A stretch of DNA of 64,000 nucleotides, taken from NCBI RefSeq assembly GCF_001661075.1, contig NZ_CP014870.1, positions 248,001 through 312,000 on the forward strand. The letters are read 5' to 3'. The DNA is from Pseudomonas silesiensis. Lineage in GTDB: Bacteria > Pseudomonadota > Gammaproteobacteria > Pseudomonadales > Pseudomonadaceae. The notes below the pieces were generated by a model. That model was not told the DNA's origin. It was given only the letters and a program-made list of their open reading frames with translations, and searched no databases. The position numbers and the translations under genes are program-made. Of the stretch, positions 1 to 9,288 are shown in pieces. Numbering within the stretch: position 1 is the stretch's first letter; every line of letters starts with the position of its first letter.

Positions 1-1278
1 GAAAGCCGGCACGGCGCTGTCGAGCAGGCTCGATTGACCACGGGCCAGGGCTTGATCAGCCCACTGCCGCAGCGCCTGCTCCCAGTTGGTCACCGGTGCC
101 GAATCCTGCGGCAGGCTCAGCAGTTCCGGCGGCAAGTCACTGATGTGCACTTCGCGACCCGAAGCCATCACCGTAATCCAGCGGCACGTGTTCTCCAGCT
201 GACGCACGTTGCCGCCCCACGGCAGGTTCTTCAGGTACTCCTCGGTTTCGCTTTTCAGCAGCTTGGGCTCCACCGCCAGTTCTTGCGCGGCGCGGCTGAG
301 GAAGTGCTTGGCCAGGGTCGGGATGTCTTCGCGACGGTCCGACAGCCTTGGGATATGAATGCGGATCACGTTGAGACGGTGGAACAAGTCCTCACGGAAT
401 TTCCCGGCGTGTACCAGGGTTTCCAGGTTCTGGTGAGTCGCGGCGATGATTCGCACATCGACCTTCACTGGCACGTGGCCTCCGACGCGATAGAACTCGC
501 CATCGGCCAGAACGCGCAACAGACGGGTCTGGGTGTCGGCCGGCATGTCGCCGATTTCATCGAGGAACAGCGTGCCACCGTCCGCTTGTTCAAAACGTCC
601 GCGCCGCAGGTTGGCCGCACCGGTGAACGCACCTTTCTCATGACCGAACAGCTCGGACTCCATCAGGTCTTTCGGGATCGCCGCCATGTTCAGCGCGATG
701 AACGGTGAAGCCGCCCGTGGGCTGTGACGGTGCAGGGCATGGGCTACCAGTTCTTTACCGGTACCGGATTCGCCATTGATCAGCACGGTGATGTTGGAAT
801 GGCTCAAGCGCCCGATGGCGCGAAACACTTCCTGCATCGCCGGCGCTTCGCCGATGATTTCCGGGGTGCGGGTCAGGGCGACCGGGACTTCCAGGCCTTG
901 TTGTTCCTGGGCATGTTGGTTGGCGCGCTTGACCAGCGATACCGCTTCATCGACATCGAACGGCTTGGGCAGGTATTCGAACGCACCGCCCTGATAGGAC
1001 GCGACAGCGCTGTCCAGATCGGAGTGCGCAGTCATGATGATCACTGGCAGCCGTGGGTGCTGTTCGCGAATCCGCGCCAGAAGGTCCAGGCCGCTGGCGC
1101 CGGGCATGCGGATGTCGGAGATGATCACATCCGGTTGCTGGCGCGCCAGGCGGCTCATCACGCCATCGGCGCTGTCGAAGCTTTGCGTGGTCATGCCTTC
1201 TTGCTGCAGGGCTTTTTCCAGGACCCAACGGATAGAACGGTCGTCATCGACGATCCACACGGTTTCACTACGGCTCAT
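1..1278 (-). CDS. ntrC: NtrC nitrogen response regulator (3' end outside window)
   Basis: This is the sigma-54 activator that, when phosphorylated by NtrB, switches on nitrogen-assimilation promoters. From the ATG at 1278 the reading frame is open to base 1, giving 426 codons, so the C-terminal Fis-type DNA-binding helix is mostly outside the window. The receiver domain covers about residues 1-120 with the phospho-acceptor Asp55 in IISDIRMPG. The AAA+ domain carries Walker A GESGTGKE (169-176) and the sigma-54 contact loop GAFTGA (216-221). The start codon overlaps the stop of ntrB in an ATGA, so the two are translationally coupled. Full-length relatives are near 478 residues. Confidence 0.97.
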   Translation of the reverse strand, partial: MSRSETVWIVDDDRSIRWVLEKALQQEGMTTQSFDSADGVMSRLARQQPDVIISDIRMPGASGLDLLARIREQHPRLPVIIMTAHSDLDSAVASYQGGAFEYLPKPFDVDEAVSLVKRANQHAQEQQGLEVPVALTRTPEIIGEAPAMQEVFRAIGRLSHSNITVLINGESGTGKELVAHALHRHSPRAASPFIALNMAAIPKDLMESELFGHEKGAFTGAANLRRGRFEQADGGTLFLDEIGDMPADTQTRLLRVLADGEFYRVGGHVPVKVDVRIIAATHQNLETLVHAGKFREDLFHRLNVIRIHIPRLSDRREDIPTLAKHFLSRAAQELAVEPKLLKSETEEYLKNLPWGGNVRQLENTCRWITVMASGREVHISDLPPELLSLPQDSAPVTNWEQALRQWADQALARGQSSLLDSAVPAF

Positions 1279-2360
1279 GTCGATGTGGCTCCTTGTTCCA
1301 GTGGCAGAAAGATCGAGAACGTGGTGTGGCCTGGATGGCTGTCACATTCGATCAGGCCCTGGTGCTGGCTGATGATGTTCTGGGTAATGGCCAGGCCCAG
1401 CCCGGTACCGTCCGGGCGGCCGCTGACCATGGGAAAGAAGATGGTTTCCTGCAGCTCGGCGGGAATGCCCGGACCGTTGTCGATGATTTCGATCTTGGTC
1501 ACCAGGCGGTGGCGCACATGGCCGATGGTGAATTGGCGCATGGCGCGGGTGCGCAGGCTGATGCGTCCCAGTCGCAGCTCGTTCTGGGTGCTGATGGCCT
1601 GCATCGCGTTGCGCACGATGTTCAGCACCGCCTGGATCATTTGTTCGCGATCGATTAATACGTCGGGAATGCTTGGATCGTAGTCGCGCACCAAAGTGAT
1701 GCAACCCTGGCTTTCCGCTTCGACCAGATGGCCGACGCGCTCGAGCACTTCATGAATATTGCACATGGCCAGGGACGGTAGCTTGTTGGAGCCGAGCATG
1801 CGATCGACCAGGTTACGCAGGCGGTCGGCTTCTTCAATGATGACGTTGGTGTAGTCGCGCAAGCTTTCTTCCGGCAATTCCCGGGCGAGCAATTGCGCCG
1901 CGCCGCGAATCCCGCCCAGTGGATTCTTGATTTCGTGAGCGAGGCCGCGCACCAGCATCTTGCTGGTTTCCTGCTTCGACAGCTGCGCCTCTTCCTTGGT
2001 GATCCGCAGCAGACGGTCACGGGGATGGACTTCCAATAGCAGCATGGTGACGCCGCTGGCCAGGATCGGCGTTACCGCATAGTCGACGGTCAGGGTCTGG
2101 CCGGTGAGGGCCGTGAGCATCGCTTCGCGCTTGGTGAACGGGTGCGCCTGCTCGACCGCCTGGCGCAGGGAGTTCAGGGCTTCGGTGGATTCGGTAAACA
2201 ACTCGCTGATGAACTGCCCATGGCTACGCTGGCCGCTGATGGCCAGGAGCATCTCCGCCGCCGGGTTCATATACTCCAGACGCAGCTCGGCGTCGAGCAG
2301 AATGGTGGCGGTGGTCAGGTTGTCGAGTAGCAAACGGTGTAGTGCGTCGCTTATGGTCAT
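1275..2360 (-). CDS. ntrB: NtrB nitrogen sensor kinase/phosphatase
   Basis: Soluble PAS-containing histidine kinase that phosphorylates and dephosphorylates NtrC according to GlnB/GlnK signals. The 361-residue product has a PAS domain near the N terminus, the phospho-acceptor His142 in GLAHEIKNPLGG, and a C-terminal HATPase with the N box NIVRNAMQ and the G boxes DNGPGIP and GTGLGLAI. I chose the ATG at 2360 (MTISDALHRL) because AGAGG lies just upstream and the length fits the family. An upstream in-frame extension to 2648 has no support. It overlaps ntrC by 4 nt. Candidate sigma-54 and NtrC sites lie upstream, so it may be autoregulated as well as read from glnA. Confidence 0.96.
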   Translation of the reverse strand: MTISDALHRLLLDNLTTATILLDAELRLEYMNPAAEMLLAISGQRSHGQFISELFTESTEALNSLRQAVEQAHPFTKREAMLTALTGQTLTVDYAVTPILASGVTMLLLEVHPRDRLLRITKEEAQLSKQETSKMLVRGLAHEIKNPLGGIRGAAQLLARELPEESLRDYTNVIIEEADRLRNLVDRMLGSNKLPSLAMCNIHEVLERVGHLVEAESQGCITLVRDYDPSIPDVLIDREQMIQAVLNIVRNAMQAISTQNELRLGRISLRTRAMRQFTIGHVRHRLVTKIEIIDNGPGIPAELQETIFFPMVSGRPDGTGLGLAITQNIISQHQGLIECDSHPGHTTFSIFLPLEQGATST

Positions 2361-2416
2361 CAGGACCTCTTTTGGAGCGGAGCGTGCGCAAGAAACAAGC
2401 GTTGGTACAAGGAAAA

Positions 2417-2432
2417 TGCAAAAACCAAACCA
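2417..2432 (-). promoter_or_regulatory. Candidate sigma-54 promoter of ntrBC
   Basis: On the minus strand the sequence TGGTTTGGTTTTTGCA keeps the TGG and TTGCA elements with the correct -24/-12 spacing (6+5+4), although the -24 box lacks the usual CAC. Transcription would start near 2405, about 45 nt before the ntrB ATG. NtrC-like sites lie 85-160 nt farther upstream, which is the usual geometry. Inference only. Confidence 0.4.
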
Positions 2433-2517
2433 AGGCTCCGAAAAGAAGCGTTTAAAGCCGGAAACAGGCGATTGACGCTCGTTTGCGTGGCGTACGGCCT
2501 GCCTTCGCGGGTAGTTT

Positions 2518-2574
2518 CGAACCAAAATGGGTTGGCGAGTGGGTAAGTGGCAGATTGTCGCCCCAATATAGTGC
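2518..2574 (-). promoter_or_regulatory. Tandem NtrC-like sites upstream of ntrB
   Basis: The site at 2560-2574, read on the minus strand, is GCACTATATTGGGGC. It differs at one base from the GCAC-N7-GTGC pattern of NtrC sites. A second, weaker dyad at 2518-2532 (GAACCAAAATGGGTT on the plus strand) shares the central CCAAAATGG. Their position upstream of the candidate ntrB promoter suggests autoregulation, but binding is inferred. Confidence 0.45.
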
Positions 2575-2590
2575 GCAAAGCCGAGGGAGG

Positions 2591-3211
2591 TTAGAAGAAC
2601 GGCAGGAAGGAATTTTTCTCTTCTTCGGGTTTGTCTTTGAGTGGGCATTCCGGTCGTTGGCCGTAGTCATCGAGCGCGCAAGGTTTGACCTGCCTTTTCT
2701 GCGCGAGGGATATGCGCAGCATGTGAAACGGCTGATTGGCCGTGCGTTCGACGGTGCGGCCCTGTTCGTCGAGGATCTCCACGGACAGGTTGTGACTGCC
2801 GCGGTCGACGTTGCTCAGGGGGAAGACCGGGCTGGGGCCGGGTTCGGCAACGGCTTCGCCGTCCAGCAACAGGCGGAAACGATGACCGCGCTGCAGGCCG
2901 GGTTCGCTGGTGACGCTGACGATCAGCTCACCGGCGCTGCTGCGGACAGTGGCATCGGGCTCCGGTACCAGCACTCGCAGCATGTCGTAGTGGAAAGGTG
3001 CCTTGGCTTCGGTCTTTTTACCTGCGGCGACCGGTACTGCGGCGGTCGGGTTGGCGGACATGCGATTACTCGGTGCCAACGGCACTCGCTTGGCGTTGCC
3101 GGAGCCGGGTCGGTCGGTGAAGACCCGATTGCCTTGGGCGTCGACGTAGGTGAACACGTCGGCCGCTACGGGCAGGGCGATCAGGCATGCGAGCAACAGC
3201 CAATACCTCAC
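2591..3211 (-). CDS. DUF4124 domain-containing exported protein (second copy)
   Basis: A 206-residue protein with an N-terminal signal peptide (MRYWLLLACLIALPVAADV) followed directly by the short DUF4124 module FTYVDAQGNRVFTDRP. A linker and a C-terminal beta-rich domain follow, with the pattern LRVLVPEPDATVRSSAGEL, then GHRFRLLLDG and a region resembling an Ig-like fold. No enzymatic function is known for the family. It overlaps the preceding DUF4124 gene by 4 nt and both have the same architecture, so they look like a tandem duplication between glnA and ntrB. The product is probably periplasmic. Confidence 0.85.
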   Translation of the reverse strand: MRYWLLLACLIALPVAADVFTYVDAQGNRVFTDRPGSGNAKRVPLAPSNRMSANPTAAVPVAAGKKTEAKAPFHYDMLRVLVPEPDATVRSSAGELIVSVTSEPGLQRGHRFRLLLDGEAVAEPGPSPVFPLSNVDRGSHNLSVEILDEQGRTVERTANQPFHMLRISLAQKRQVKPCALDDYGQRPECPLKDKPEEEKNSFLPFF

Positions 3212-3723
3212 GGCTTATGCACCCGTTGTACGGTGAAGGTCACGCTCGGACTCTGCTGAACGATGCTTTCCCCGTCGATGACCTGCACGGCGAGGCTGTG
3301 TAAGCCGCGATCGATGTTCACCAGTTGCAGGATGGGTACGTTGCTAGGTTGGCCGTAGGGCTGATCGTCCAGCAACAGCCTGAACAGATGCGGACCTTGC
3401 AGGCGGGGCTTGATCAACACGTTGACGGTGAAGGTGCCGTTATTGGCGCGCAGGGCTTCTGTGGTCGGCAGGCCGGTCAGCTCCAGCACCTCGTAGGCAC
3501 TGCCGGGTTGCTCGCGATCGGTGGCGTCGGCAGGTGGCTCAGGGTCTTTCGGCGACTGCGGCTCGATGCTGTTGAGCGGCGGCAGCTCGACCGGCTGCGC
3601 TTTTACGCCGTCGGGCGGTTGATTGCTGTAGGCCGTGTTGCCGTTGGCGTCAGTGTATTTATAGATCTGCGCTGAGGCAGGCAGGGCGATCAGCAGCAGG
3701 ATGAATGGAAGACAACGACCCAT
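3208..3723 (-). CDS. DUF4124 domain-containing exported protein (first copy)
   Basis: A 171-residue protein with signal peptide MGRCLPFILLLIALPASAQ, then the DUF4124 module IYKYTDANGNTAYSNQPP. A proline-rich linker follows, and then a C-terminal domain with HLFRLLLDDQPYG, matching GHRFRLLLDG of its neighbour. It is first in a two-gene unit with the paralogue downstream (4-nt overlap). The function is unknown. Position next to ntrBC is conserved in pseudomonads as far as I recall, but nothing in the sequence ties it to nitrogen control. Confidence 0.85.
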   Translation of the reverse strand: MGRCLPFILLLIALPASAQIYKYTDANGNTAYSNQPPDGVKAQPVELPPLNSIEPQSPKDPEPPADATDREQPGSAYEVLELTGLPTTEALRANNGTFTVNVLIKPRLQGPHLFRLLLDDQPYGQPSNVPILQLVNIDRGLHSLAVQVIDGESIVQQSPSVTFTVQRVHKP

Positions 3724-3827
3724 AAAGGCGACCAGAAACGAAAGTGTTGGGGTGCAGCATAGGTCAGGGGTGACGGTTGACCCAAGTGGTTAACATTTGG
3801 GCACGGTTTACCTATGCCACCTCAGCA

Positions 3828-3939
3828 CAGCAGATCCCTGTGGGAGCGGGCTTGCCCGCGAAAGCAGACTGTCTGACGAATTAGATGCTGGCTGTGCCGC
3901 CGCCTTCGCGGGCAAGCCCGCTCCCACAGGGATCTGCTG
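3828..3939. repeat. REPIN (paired inverted REP, GTGGGAGC type)
   Basis: Two REP units face each other. The left arm CAGCAGATCCCTGTGGGAGC and its continuation to CCCGCGAA are mirrored by TTCGCGGG...GGGATCTGCTG on the right, with about 40 nt between. It lies between the ends of the DUF4124 unit and the glnA terminator. Confidence 0.9.
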
Positions 3940-3960
3940 CGCCCATTAAATCGTGGGTAC

Positions 3961-3992
3961 AAAAAAGGCCTCCCGAAGGAGGCCTCTCTTTT
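3961..3992 (-). terminator. Rho-independent terminator of glnA
   Basis: Stem GGCCTCC/GGAGGCC with loop CGAA. On the minus strand it is followed by a U run (AAAAAA on the plus strand at 3961-3966). It sits about 30 nt after the glnA stop. Confidence 0.9.
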
Positions 3993-4021
3993 GTCACGCC
4001 GCGTGTCGCAGCGCTACCGGA

Positions 4022-5428
4022 TCAGCAGCTGTAGTACAGCTCGTATTCCAGTGGGTGTACGAAGGTACGTACCTTGATTTCTTCTTCGCTTTTAAGGGCG
4101 ATGTAAGTGTCGATGAAGTCGTCGCTGAAAACGCCGCCTTTGGTCAGGAACGCACGACCTTTGTCCAGCTCTTCCAGGGCTTCTTTCAGGCTGCCGCAAA
4201 CTTGTGGGATCTCTTTCGCCTCTTCAGGCGGCAGGTCGTACAGGTTTTTGTCAGCTGCGTCGCCAGGGTGGATCTTGTTCTGGATGCCGTCCAGGCCAGC
4301 CATCATCAGGGCTGCGAAAGCCAGGTAAGGGTTGGCGGCCGGGTCCGGGAAGCGCGCTTCGATACGGCGACCCTTGGGGCTGTTCACGTAAGGAATGCGG
4401 ATCGAGGCGGAGCGGTTGCGTGCCGAGTAAGCCAGCATGACCGGTGCTTCGAAACCTGGGACCAGACGCTTGTAGGAGTTGGTCGACGGGTTGGTGAAGC
4501 CGTTCAGGGCCTTACCGTGCTTGATGATACCGCCGATGAAGTACAGGGCGGTGTCGGACAGGCCGGCATAACCTTCGCCGGCGAAGGTGTTCTTGCCGTC
4601 TTTGGAAATCGATACGTGAACGTGCATACCCGAACCGTTATCGCCGTACAGCGGCTTAGGCATGAAGGTCGCGGTGCGGCCATAGGCATCGGCAACGTTG
4701 TGCACGCAGTATTTCAGGGTCTGAACTTCGTCAGCCTTGGCGACCAGGGTGTTGAACTTCACACCGATTTCGTTCTGGCCGGCAGTCGCCACTTCGTGGT
4801 GGTGAACTTCGACGGTCTGGCCCATTTCTTCCAGTGCGTTGCACATGGAGGTACGGATTTCATGGTCGAAGTCGAACGGTGGAACAGGGAAGTAGCCGCC
4901 TTTCACGCCTGGACGGTGGCCTTTGTTGCCGCCTTCCACGTCCTGGTCGGACATCCACGAGCCTTGCTCGGAGAAGATTTTGAACATGGAGCCGGAGATG
5001 TCGGATTTGAACTTCACCGAGTCGAAAATGAAAAACTCAGGCTCCGGACCGAAGAAAGCGGTGTCGCCGATACCGGTGGACTTGAGGTATTCCTCGGCAC
5101 GGCGGGCGATGGCGCGTGGGTCGCGGTCATAGCCTTGCATGGTCGAAGGTTCGATGATGTCGCAGACCAGGATCAGGGTCGGTTCTTCAGTGAACGGATC
5201 GAGTACGGCAGTGCTGTCGTCCGGCAGCAGGATCATGTCGGAGGCTTCGATGCCTTTCCAGCCAGCGATGGAGGATCCGTCGAACATCTTGCCGACTTCG
5301 AAAAAGTCGTCATCCAGCGCATCGCGAGCCGGCATGGTCACGTGATGCTGAGTGCCTTTGGTATCCGTGAAGCGCAGATCAATCCACTTGACGTCATGAT
5401 CTTTGATGAGTTGAACCGACTTCGACAT
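4022..5428 (-). CDS. glnA: Glutamine synthetase type I
   Basis: ATP-dependent ligation of ammonia to glutamate in the cytoplasm, as a dodecamer. The 468-residue length and the adenylylation tyrosine at exactly Tyr397 (NLYDLPPEE) identify it as the GS-I-beta type, controlled by GlnE. The ATP-binding signature is visible at [15 protein letters not shown] chose the ATG at 5428 ([15 protein letters not shown]) because GGAGG lies 5 nt upstream; a 58-codon upstream extension is open but unsupported. It is transcribed alone from a sigma-54 promoter and ends in a clear terminator. Confidence 0.98.
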   Translation of the reverse strand: MSKSVQLIKDHDVKWIDLRFTDTKGTQHHVTMPARDALDDDFFEVGKMFDGSSIAGWKGIEASDMILLPDDSTAVLDPFTEEPTLILVCDIIEPSTMQGYDRDPRAIARRAEEYLKSTGIGDTAFFGPEPEFFIFDSVKFKSDISGSMFKIFSEQGSWMSDQDVEGGNKGHRPGVKGGYFPVPPFDFDHEIRTSMCNALEEMGQTVEVHHHEVATAGQNEIGVKFNTLVAKADEVQTLKYCVHNVADAYGRTATFMPKPLYGDNGSGMHVHVSISKDGKNTFAGEGYAGLSDTALYFIGGIIKHGKALNGFTNPSTNSYKRLVPGFEAPVMLAYSARNRSASIRIPYVNSPKGRRIEARFPDPAANPYLAFAALMMAGLDGIQNKIHPGDAADKNLYDLPPEEAKEIPQVCGSLKEALEELDKGRAFLTKGGVFSDDFIDTYIALKSEEEIKVRTFVHPLEYELYYSC

Positions 5429-5528
5429 AGTGTCCTCCGGGTGGATTCGGGCTTGGGTAGTGGATGGCCCTTGGAATGTGGGTGATGCCGGCGCGAATAC
5501 TCTGCCAAGGCAACCTGCCTCACAAGGG

Positions 5529-5544
5529 AGCAAATTGCATGCCA
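5529..5544 (-). promoter_or_regulatory. Sigma-54 promoter of glnA
   Basis: Minus strand TGGCATGCAATTTGCT matches the -24/-12 consensus TGGCACG-N4-TTGCW at all but one key base, with exact spacing. Predicted transcription start is near 5517, leaving a leader of about 90 nt. Confidence 0.85.
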
Positions 5545-5647
5545 GTGCCCCATCATGGTTTTTTTGCCCCAAAATCACGCTTATAAAGGTGCAATCGGTC
5601 ATAAAGAAGAAAATCTCGCCCTGTTATGTGGCGTGTAATTCAACAAA

Positions 5648-5664
5648 TGACCTGTTTTGGTGCG
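5648..5664 (-). promoter_or_regulatory. Putative NtrC enhancer site for glnA
   Basis: TGACCTGTTTTGGTGCG has a full TGGTGC half-site and a degenerate partner, in the 17-bp format of NtrC sites. It lies about 110-130 nt upstream of the predicted start, a usual enhancer distance. A further GGTGCA half-site is at 5588-5593. Confidence 0.55.
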
Positions 5665-5690
5665 CGGCAAACCTTATACACATTAACTGG

Positions 5691-5718
5691 TTAAACCTTG
5701 AGCAATTTCCGCTATAAT
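5691..5718 (+). promoter_or_regulatory. Sigma-70-type promoter of thiI
   Basis: A perfect -10 TATAAT (5713-5718) with a weak -35 TTAAAC (5691-5696) and a 16-nt spacer, about 40 nt ahead of the thiI ATG. The remaining sequence between glnA and thiI holds no gene. Confidence 0.65.
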
Positions 5719-5760
5719 CCGCGCCCCCCTTTTTCGGCTGGCCCAGCGCGCGCTGTTTTC

Positions 5761-7215
5761 ATGAAACTAATCGTAAAAGTCTTTCCCGAGATCACCATCA
5801 AGAGCCGCCCGGTACGGATGCGTTTCATCCGCCAGTTGGCCAAAAATATCCGTACCGTGCTCCGCGACCTGGACCCGGCCGTGGTGGTGAACGGTGTGTG
5901 GGACAATCTCGAGCTGGAAACCCGCGTCAGCGAGCCCAAAGCCCTGAAGGAGATGACCGAACGCCTGAGCTGCATGCCGGGCATCGCGCATTTCCTGCAG
6001 GTCGACGAGTACCCGTTGGGCGACTTCGACGACATCGTCGCCAAGTGCAAGCAGCACTTCGGCGAGGCGTTGGCCGGGAAGATCTTTTCGGTGCGCTGCA
6101 AGCGTGCCGGCAAGCATGAATTCAGCTCGATGGACGTCGAGAAATACGTCGGCAGCCAACTGCGTCGTCAGTGCGGCGCCGCCGGAATTTCGCTGAAAGA
6201 GCCGGAAATCGAAGTCCGCATCGAAATTCGCGACAAACGGTTGTTCGTGATCCACAACCAGCACAACAGCATCGGTGGTTATCCGCTGGGTGCCCTGGAG
6301 CAGACGCTTGTACTGATGTCCGGCGGCTTCGATTCCACCGTTGCGGCCTACCAGATCATGCGTCGCGGCCTGATGAGCCATTTCTGCTTCTTCAATCTGG
6401 GCGGGCGTGCCCATGAGCTGGGCGTCATGGAGGTCGCGCATTTCATCTGGAAGAAGTACGGCAGCTCCCAACGCGTGTTATTTGTCAGTGTGCCGTTCGA
6501 GGAAGTACTGGGAGAAATTCTCGGGAAAGTCGATAACAGTCATATGGGTGTGGTTTTGAAGCGTATGATGTTGCGCGCTGCTTCCCGTATTGCCGATCGG
6601 CTGGAGATCGAAGCGCTGGTCACCGGCGAAGCGATTTCCCAGGTGTCGAGCCAGACGCTGCCGAACCTGTCCGTGATCGACTGCGTGACCGACAAACTGG
6701 TCTTGCGTCCGCTGATCGCCAGTCACAAGCAGGACATCATCGACCTGGCCAACGAAATCGGTACCGCCGACTTCGCCAAGCACATGCCGGAATACTGTGG
6801 GGTCATCTCGGTGAACCCCAAGACCCACGCCAAGCGACCGCGCGTGGAGCATGAAGAGAAAGAATTCGACATGGCGGTCCTTGAGCGTGCGCTCGAGAAC
6901 GCCAAGCTGGTGCCGATCGATCGCGTGATCGACGAATTGGGCCAGGACTTGCAGATCGAAGAAGTCAGCGAAGCACTGGCGGGCCAGATCATCATCGACA
7001 TCCGTCACCCGGATGCCGCTGAAGACGAGCCGCTGGATCTAGCTGGCATTGAGGTACAGACGATGCCGTTTTATGCATTGAACGCTCGTTTCAAGGAACT
7101 GGACCCTACTCGCCAGTACCTGCTGTATTGCGACAAAGGCGTGATGAGTCGCCTGCATGCCCACCATTTGCTCAGTGAGGGGCATGCCAATGTGCGCGTT
7201 TATCGACCGAGCTAA
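5761..7215 (+). CDS. thiI: ThiI tRNA 4-thiouridine synthetase / sulfur carrier
   Basis: Transfers sulfur from IscS persulfide to U8 of tRNA and, in many bacteria, to the ThiS thiazole pathway. The 484-residue protein has an N-terminal ferredoxin-like and THUMP region and a PP-loop ATPase with SGGFDS at 187-192. It also carries the C-terminal rhodanese domain whose catalytic cysteine is Cys457 ([11 protein letters not shown]). The rhodanese extension marks the enterobacterial-type long form. I chose the ATG at 5761 ([14 protein letters not shown]), as this is where family similarity starts; the open frame upstream runs through the promoter. Confidence 0.97.
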   Translation: MKLIVKVFPEITIKSRPVRMRFIRQLAKNIRTVLRDLDPAVVVNGVWDNLELETRVSEPKALKEMTERLSCMPGIAHFLQVDEYPLGDFDDIVAKCKQHFGEALAGKIFSVRCKRAGKHEFSSMDVEKYVGSQLRRQCGAAGISLKEPEIEVRIEIRDKRLFVIHNQHNSIGGYPLGALEQTLVLMSGGFDSTVAAYQIMRRGLMSHFCFFNLGGRAHELGVMEVAHFIWKKYGSSQRVLFVSVPFEEVLGEILGKVDNSHMGVVLKRMMLRAASRIADRLEIEALVTGEAISQVSSQTLPNLSVIDCVTDKLVLRPLIASHKQDIIDLANEIGTADFAKHMPEYCGVISVNPKTHAKRPRVEHEEKEFDMAVLERALENAKLVPIDRVIDELGQDLQIEEVSEALAGQIIIDIRHPDAAEDEPLDLAGIEVQTMPFYALNARFKELDPTRQYLLYCDKGVMSRLHAHHLLSEGHANVRVYRPS

Positions 7216-7354
7216 GAGCCCGGGGCTGTTTGCCTGTGGCCTGCGTCACCGGCCCCCCGACGCCGCCGTCAAGCTGTAACGGCAAGGCCTGACTCTACTG
7301 TAAATCGCTGCCAAGACTTGTCAGCACACCGAATCCTCTGATCGAGATACACAA

Positions 7355-9175
7355 GTGATCGAAAATCTACGCAACATCGCCATCATTGCTCACGTTGACC
7401 ATGGTAAGACCACCCTGGTAGACAAACTCTTGCGTCAATCCGGCACCCTGGAGCGCAACGAGCTCAACGACGAGCGCGTGATGGACTCCAACGACCAGGA
7501 GAAAGAGCGCGGTATTACCATTCTGGCGAAAAACACCGCCATCAACTGGAACGGCTACCACATCAACATCGTGGACACCCCGGGCCACGCCGACTTCGGC
7601 GGCGAAGTTGAACGCGTAATGTCGATGGTCGACTCCGTTCTGCTGCTGGTTGACGCTCAAGACGGCCCTATGCCGCAAACCCGTTTCGTGACCAAGAAGG
7701 CTTTCGAAGCCGGCCTGCGTCCGATCGTGGTGATCAACAAGGTTGACCGTCCAGGCGCGCGTCCGGATTGGGTTCTGGACCAGATCTTCGACCTGTTCGA
7801 CAACCTGGGCGCTACCGAAGAACAGCTGGACTTCAAAGTCGTCTACGCCTCGGCCCTGAACGGCATTGCCGGTCTGGAACACACCGACATGGCTGAAGAC
7901 ATGACCCCGCTGTACCAGTCGATCGTCGACAACGTACCAGCACCGAAAGTCGACCGTGACGGTCCGTTCCAGATGCAAATCTCGGCGCTGGACTACAACA
8001 GCTTCCTGGGCATCATCGGCGTTGGCCGTATCGCTCGTGGTCGCGTCAAGCCGAACACCCAGGTTGTGGCGATCGATGCCGACGGCAAGCGCCGTAACGG
8101 CCGTATCCTGAAGCTGATGGGTCACCACGGTCTGCACCGTGTAGACGTTGACGAAGCAGCTGCCGGCGACATCGTCTGCATCAGCGGCTTCGATTCGCTG
8201 TTCATCTCCGACACTCTGTGCGACCCACTGAACGTCGAAGCGATGAAGCCGCTGACCGTTGACGAACCAACTGTTTCCATGACCTTCCAGGTTAACGACT
8301 CGCCGTTCTGCGGTCGTGAAGGCAAGTTCGTCACCAGCCGTAACATCAAAGAGCGTCTGGACAAGGAACTGCTCTACAACGTTGCCCTGCGCGTTGAAGA
8401 AGGCGACACCGCCGACAAGTTCAAAGTCTCCGGCCGCGGTGAACTGCACCTCTCGGTACTGATCGAAACCATGCGTCGCGAAGGCTTCGAAATGGGTGTT
8501 GGTCGTCCGGAAGTGATCATCCGCATGGTTGACGGCGTGAAGCACGAACCGTACGAAAACGTGACCATCGACCTGCCGGAAGAATCGCAAGGTTCGATCA
8601 TGGAACAGATCGGTATCCGTAAAGGCGACCTGACCAACATGGTTCCGGATGGCAAGGGCCGTGTGCGCCTTGAGTACAACATCCCGGCTCGTGGCTTGAT
8701 CGGTTTCCGTAACGAGTTCCTGACCCTGACCTCCGGTGCAGGCATCCTGACCTCGATCTTCGACCGTTACGACGTGATGAAGTCCGGCGACATGTCCGGC
8801 CGTCAGAACGGCGTGCTGGTTTCGGTTGCCACCGGTAAGGCTCTGACTTACTCGCTGGAAACCCTGCAGGCTCGCGGCAAACTGTTCCTGGGTCACGGCG
8901 AAGACGTGTACGAAGGTCAAATCGTCGGCATCAACAGCCGCGACAACGACCTGGGCGTCAACCCAACCAAAGGCAAGAAGCTCGACAACATGCGTGCTTC
9001 GGGTAAAGACGAAACCATCGCTCTGGTTCCGCCTATCCGCTTCACCCTGGAGCAGGCTCTGGAATTCGTTCAAGAAGACGAATTGTGCGAAGTCACTCCT
9101 AAGTCCATCCGTCTTCGCAAGAAGATCCTGGGCGAAAGCGAGCGTACCCGCGCTGCCAAGAAAAGCGGCAACTGA
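7355..9175 (+). CDS. typA: TypA/BipA ribosome-associated GTPase
   Basis: Translation-factor GTPase of the EF-G family that acts in ribosome assembly and in stress and cold adaptation. The 606-residue product shows G1 AHVDHGKTT (12-20), G2 around the RGITI motif, G3 [16 protein letters not shown] and G4 NKVDRPGA, followed by domains II, III and V and the BipA-specific C-terminal domain. It begins with GTG at 7355 ([18 protein letters not shown]). The codon use is strongly biased toward a highly expressed set compared with neighbours. It stands alone after thiI with a strong terminator behind. Confidence 0.98.
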   Translation: MIENLRNIAIIAHVDHGKTTLVDKLLRQSGTLERNELNDERVMDSNDQEKERGITILAKNTAINWNGYHINIVDTPGHADFGGEVERVMSMVDSVLLLVDAQDGPMPQTRFVTKKAFEAGLRPIVVINKVDRPGARPDWVLDQIFDLFDNLGATEEQLDFKVVYASALNGIAGLEHTDMAEDMTPLYQSIVDNVPAPKVDRDGPFQMQISALDYNSFLGIIGVGRIARGRVKPNTQVVAIDADGKRRNGRILKLMGHHGLHRVDVDEAAAGDIVCISGFDSLFISDTLCDPLNVEAMKPLTVDEPTVSMTFQVNDSPFCGREGKFVTSRNIKERLDKELLYNVALRVEEGDTADKFKVSGRGELHLSVLIETMRREGFEMGVGRPEVIIRMVDGVKHEPYENVTIDLPEESQGSIMEQIGIRKGDLTNMVPDGKGRVRLEYNIPARGLIGFRNEFLTLTSGAGILTSIFDRYDVMKSGDMSGRQNGVLVSVATGKALTYSLETLQARGKLFLGHGEDVYEGQIVGINSRDNDLGVNPTKGKKLDNMRASGKDETIALVPPIRFTLEQALEFVQEDELCEVTPKSIRLRKKILGESERTRAAKKSGN

Positions 9176-9196
9176 GTTTCGACTTAGTTAGCGGCT

Positions 9197-9240
9197 AAAA
9201 AAAACGCCCCCGGATCGCGAGATCCAGGGGCGTTTTTTTA
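9197..9240. terminator. Bidirectional terminator after typA
   Basis: Stem AACGCCCC...GGATC, loop GCGA, GATCC...GGGGCGTT, flanked by an A run on the left and a T run on the right. It can serve typA on the plus strand and the small gene ending at 9289 on the minus strand. Confidence 0.92.
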
Positions 9241-9288
9241 TGTCTGGACCTGCAGGTCGCCCTTGAGGTCCGGTACCTGGCTTTGACG

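Noticed and set aside
4022..5602. Longer GlnA starting at 5602
   Set aside because: The extension runs over the sigma-54 promoter and has no ribosome site; the 468-residue form has Tyr397 at the family position.
7216..7354. Possible small RNA between thiI and typA
   Set aside because: GC-rich and with some dyad symmetry, but no clear promoter or terminator pair; not supportable from sequence alone.
7367..9073. 568-codon antisense frame across typA, and similar ones across glnA, fbp and opgG
   Set aside because: Highly expressed genes with biased codons produce such frames. No ribosome sites or families are visible.
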